NCBI GenBank assembly: GCA_030591125.1
Contig: JAUVBP010000054.1
Coordinates: forward strand, 1-7,650
Origin: Candidatus Woesearchaeota archaeon
GTDB taxonomy: Archaea; Nanobdellota; Nanobdellia; Woesearchaeales; UBA11576
Reading direction: 5' to 3'
DNA length: 7,650 nucleotides
The translations under genes and the position numbers were made by a program. A model generated the notes under the pieces. It was not told where the DNA came from and made no database searches. It saw nothing but the letters and a program-made list of their open reading frames with translations. Every line of letters starts with the position of its first letter. Positions within the stretch are counted from its first letter, which is position 1. Below are positions 6,331-7,650 of the stretch, piece by piece.

Positions 6331-7065
6331 GTGAGAAATATGAAAATGAGAAATACTATCTGCGCGATCATCGCGATCATGACTGTTCTTGTCCTGCTGA
6401 TAGCAGGATGCACTGCACCGACATGCTACCCGCCGAGCAAGATACTCGGCAACGCGTGTTGCATAGATGAAGATGACAACAATATCTGCGACTATGAAGA
6501 GCAGGCAGAGGAAATTGAAGAGGTTGTCGAAGAGGAAGAAGAAGCACCTGAAGAGACTGTCGAAGAACCTGAAGAAGAAGAAACAGAACTTACCATCGAC
6601 GAACCTGAAGAGGAGACTGGACCTGAATACACCTTCGGTAAACAAGACATGGTACTGGGAGAGCCACGGACGTATCTCGCAGTGAATGAGATGCTGGCAT
6701 TCAGGAACTCAAGAGATAGGGGGATATTCGAATACATGATAATCACAGTACAGAACCCTGGAAAGACAACAATAACACCGACTGTCGAGCTATTGTTCGA
6801 GAACGCAAGGATTGAAGAGGCGACAAGCACTGCACTGAAAGAGTACAAGCTTGACGCATTGAAGCCTGGCGAAAAGCTGGTCGTCAAGCAGAACCTCGGA
6901 ATAAGGTTCTCACAGATAAACAAGTCAAGGACCGTGACAATAACCGTGTATAACCGGCTTTCAGCACCAAGAGTGGATCTTGGAAAGCTGGAATTTGAGG
7001 TAGTCCCCACAGAATACATGGAAAGCATGGAGATATTCACTTACGGATTGCCTGAGTACAGGTAA
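6331..7065 (+). CDS. Lipoprotein with CCIDEDDNNICD motif, Glu-rich linker and beta domain
   Basis: An exported protein of 244 residues if read from GTG 6331, or 241 from ATG 6340. ATG 6340 is the likelier start: GGGTGA lies five bases ahead of it, while GTG 6331 could use GAGGTGA at 6317. A hydrophobic segment ends in a lipobox LLIAGC (Cys27 from GTG). Next comes a small Cys/Asp motif, CYPPSKILGNACC then IDEDDNNICD (residues 32-53), whose alternating Asp/Asn resembles a calcium-binding loop and recurs in archaeal surface lipoproteins. Residues 55-97 are an almost pure Glu/acidic spacer. Residues about 99-228 form a beta-rich domain, probably Ig-like, with no catalytic motif. It is presumably an anchored surface protein with the beta domain held away from the membrane; its ligand is unknown. 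It converges on another surface protein gene nine bases downstream. Confidence 0.88.
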   Translation: MRNMKMRNTICAIIAIMTVLVLLIAGCTAPTCYPPSKILGNACCIDEDDNNICDYEEQAEEIEEVVEEEEEAPEETVEEPEEEETELTIDEPEEETGPEYTFGKQDMVLGEPRTYLAVNEMLAFRNSRDRGIFEYMIITVQNPGKTTITPTVELLFENARIEEATSTALKEYKLDALKPGEKLVVKQNLGIRFSQINKSRTVTITVYNRLSAPRVDLGKLEFEVVPTEYMESMEIFTYGLPEYR

Positions 7066-7093
7066 AAAAATCTTTTATTTATTTTCTTCTTTC
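7064..7093. terminator. Two-way T-rich terminator between convergent genes
   Basis: The 9-base gap and its flanks carry AAAAAAA (7064-7070, a T-run for the minus-strand gene) followed by a run of Ts with few interruptions from 7071 (for the plus-strand gene). The plus-strand signal extends into the 3' end of the opposing gene. No strong hairpin is needed in archaea and none is evident. Confidence 0.6.
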
Positions 7094-7650
7094 TTAGGCC
7101 TGAAGGTCACGTAAGCACCAGCGACCAGGAATATAAGCACTGCAGCAAGCACAAAAGAGGCATACTCAACAAATTGGCTGCTCGACTCAAGGCGTCCGAC
7201 ATTATCTATTATCCCAGAAGCCTCTTCATCCAGAGGCAGTTCGCTCACAAGTTCTGCTGCAAAATTCCCTTCCTGTGCAGGCTCGGCAATCACATCCTCT
7301 GACCCTTCTTCAGCATCATCATCTCCACCGATGATAAGGACCGTAGGTTCAGGAGCAGGCGGTGATTCAGGCTCAGCAGGCCGCGCCATCTCTTCCTGGC
7401 GCGCCAGGAAATCTGCCACCGACAGCGTCTCGAGCTCTTTCTCTGAAAGTACTGTCACGACAAAACGGTCATCACCCCTGCGCGTATCATACTCGCTCTC
7501 CAGTGCTATCTTGAAAGTATACTTTGAAGGTCTGGCCTTCCTATACACTCCAAGTGTCAGGTTGACCTCATGAGCTCCTGCCTTATCAAAAGAGAAAGTC
7601 CTGACCTCACAGTCCCAACCATAAGGGCAAGGATCAAGAGTGACATCAAC
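7075..7650 (-). CDS. Membrane-anchored surface protein, 5' end outside window
   Basis: The frame is open from the right edge to the TAA at 7077-7075 (191 codons), so the N-terminus is missing. The GTG at 7548 is in the middle of the open frame and is not a credible start. The visible part begins in a beta-rich domain with CPYGWDC and a segment FSFDKAGAHEVNLTLGVYR typical of an Ig-like strand pattern. A Pro/Ala/Glu linker (PAEPESPPAPEP) and an Asp/Glu-rich stretch follow. Near the C-terminus a hydrophobic segment FVLAAVLIFLVAGAYVTF is followed by basic RPKK, so the chain is anchored with a short cytoplasmic tail and the bulk outside. This is the architecture of archaeal S-layer-like or adhesion proteins, but no family can be named from this fragment. 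Confidence 0.85.
   Translation of the reverse strand, partial: VDVTLDPCPYGWDCEVRTFSFDKAGAHEVNLTLGVYRKARPSKYTFKIALESEYDTRRGDDRFVVTVLSEKELETLSVADFLARQEEMARPAEPESPPAPEPTVLIIGGDDDAEEGSEDVIAEPAQEGNFAAELVSELPLDEEASGIIDNVGRLESSSQFVEYASFVLAAVLIFLVAGAYVTFRPKKEENK

Noticed and set aside
6199..6645. 148-codon minus-strand Phe-rich frame
   Set aside because: It runs across the tRNA-Ser 3' half, its terminator and the lipoprotein start, so it cannot be a real gene.
6492..7040. 182-codon minus-strand Ser-rich frame
   Set aside because: It is the mirror of the Glu-rich linker and beta domain of the 6331 lipoprotein; poly-Ser arises from reversed GAA/GAG codons.
7075..7548. Complete 157-residue protein starting at GTG 7548
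   Set aside because: The same frame stays open to the right edge and encodes a plausible beta domain, so the gene is partial rather than starting there.
1..7650. CRISPR array, insertion sequence, prophage or toxin-antitoxin pair
   Set aside because: No regularly spaced repeats, transposase or phage motifs were seen. The PIN domain belongs to a large ATPase fusion and is not a stand-alone VapC toxin.

Overview
The window looks archaeal. Both tRNA genes carry introns that fold into bulge-helix-bulge splicing motifs and neither encodes CCA. Promoters are TATA/BRE-like with short or nearly absent leaders, and proteins match archaeal families (a PIN-ATPase-KH protein of the COG1855 type, a secreted transglutaminase-like protein with C-terminal beta domains, small Cys-rich lipoproteins). 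The Cys-rich and CCIDEDDNNICD-type lipoproteins are reminiscent of DPANN archaea such as Woesearchaeota. That placement is inference, not proof.

Minus strand, 1-4506: reading leftward, an initiator tRNA-Met with a 38-nt intron (4394-4506), a secreted transglutaminase-like protein (2375-4366), a 24-cysteine lipoprotein (1705-2352) and a PIN/PilT-type ATPase/KH protein cut by the left edge (1-1665). The three proteins are separated by only 22 and 39 bases and may be co-transcribed, although a TATA-like stretch sits just ahead of the ATPase gene.

Plus strand, 4507-5981: a divergent promoter region, then two unrecognised soluble proteins of about 210 residues (4636-5268 and 5346-5981). Each has its own clear TATA box. 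The first has a Shine-Dalgarno site; the second appears nearly leaderless.

Plus strand, 6064-7065: tRNA-Ser(GCT) interrupted by two introns, one at the canonical 37/38 site and one in the T loop at 59/60, then a lipoprotein with a Cys/Asp motif, a Glu-rich linker and a beta-rich domain. It converges on a minus-strand, membrane-anchored surface protein cut by the right edge (7075-7650), with a T-rich two-way terminator between them.

Taken together, four of the six proteins are predicted to be exported or surface-anchored, and the two tRNA genes are the most informative elements. I see no CRISPR array, transposon, phage gene or obvious defence system.
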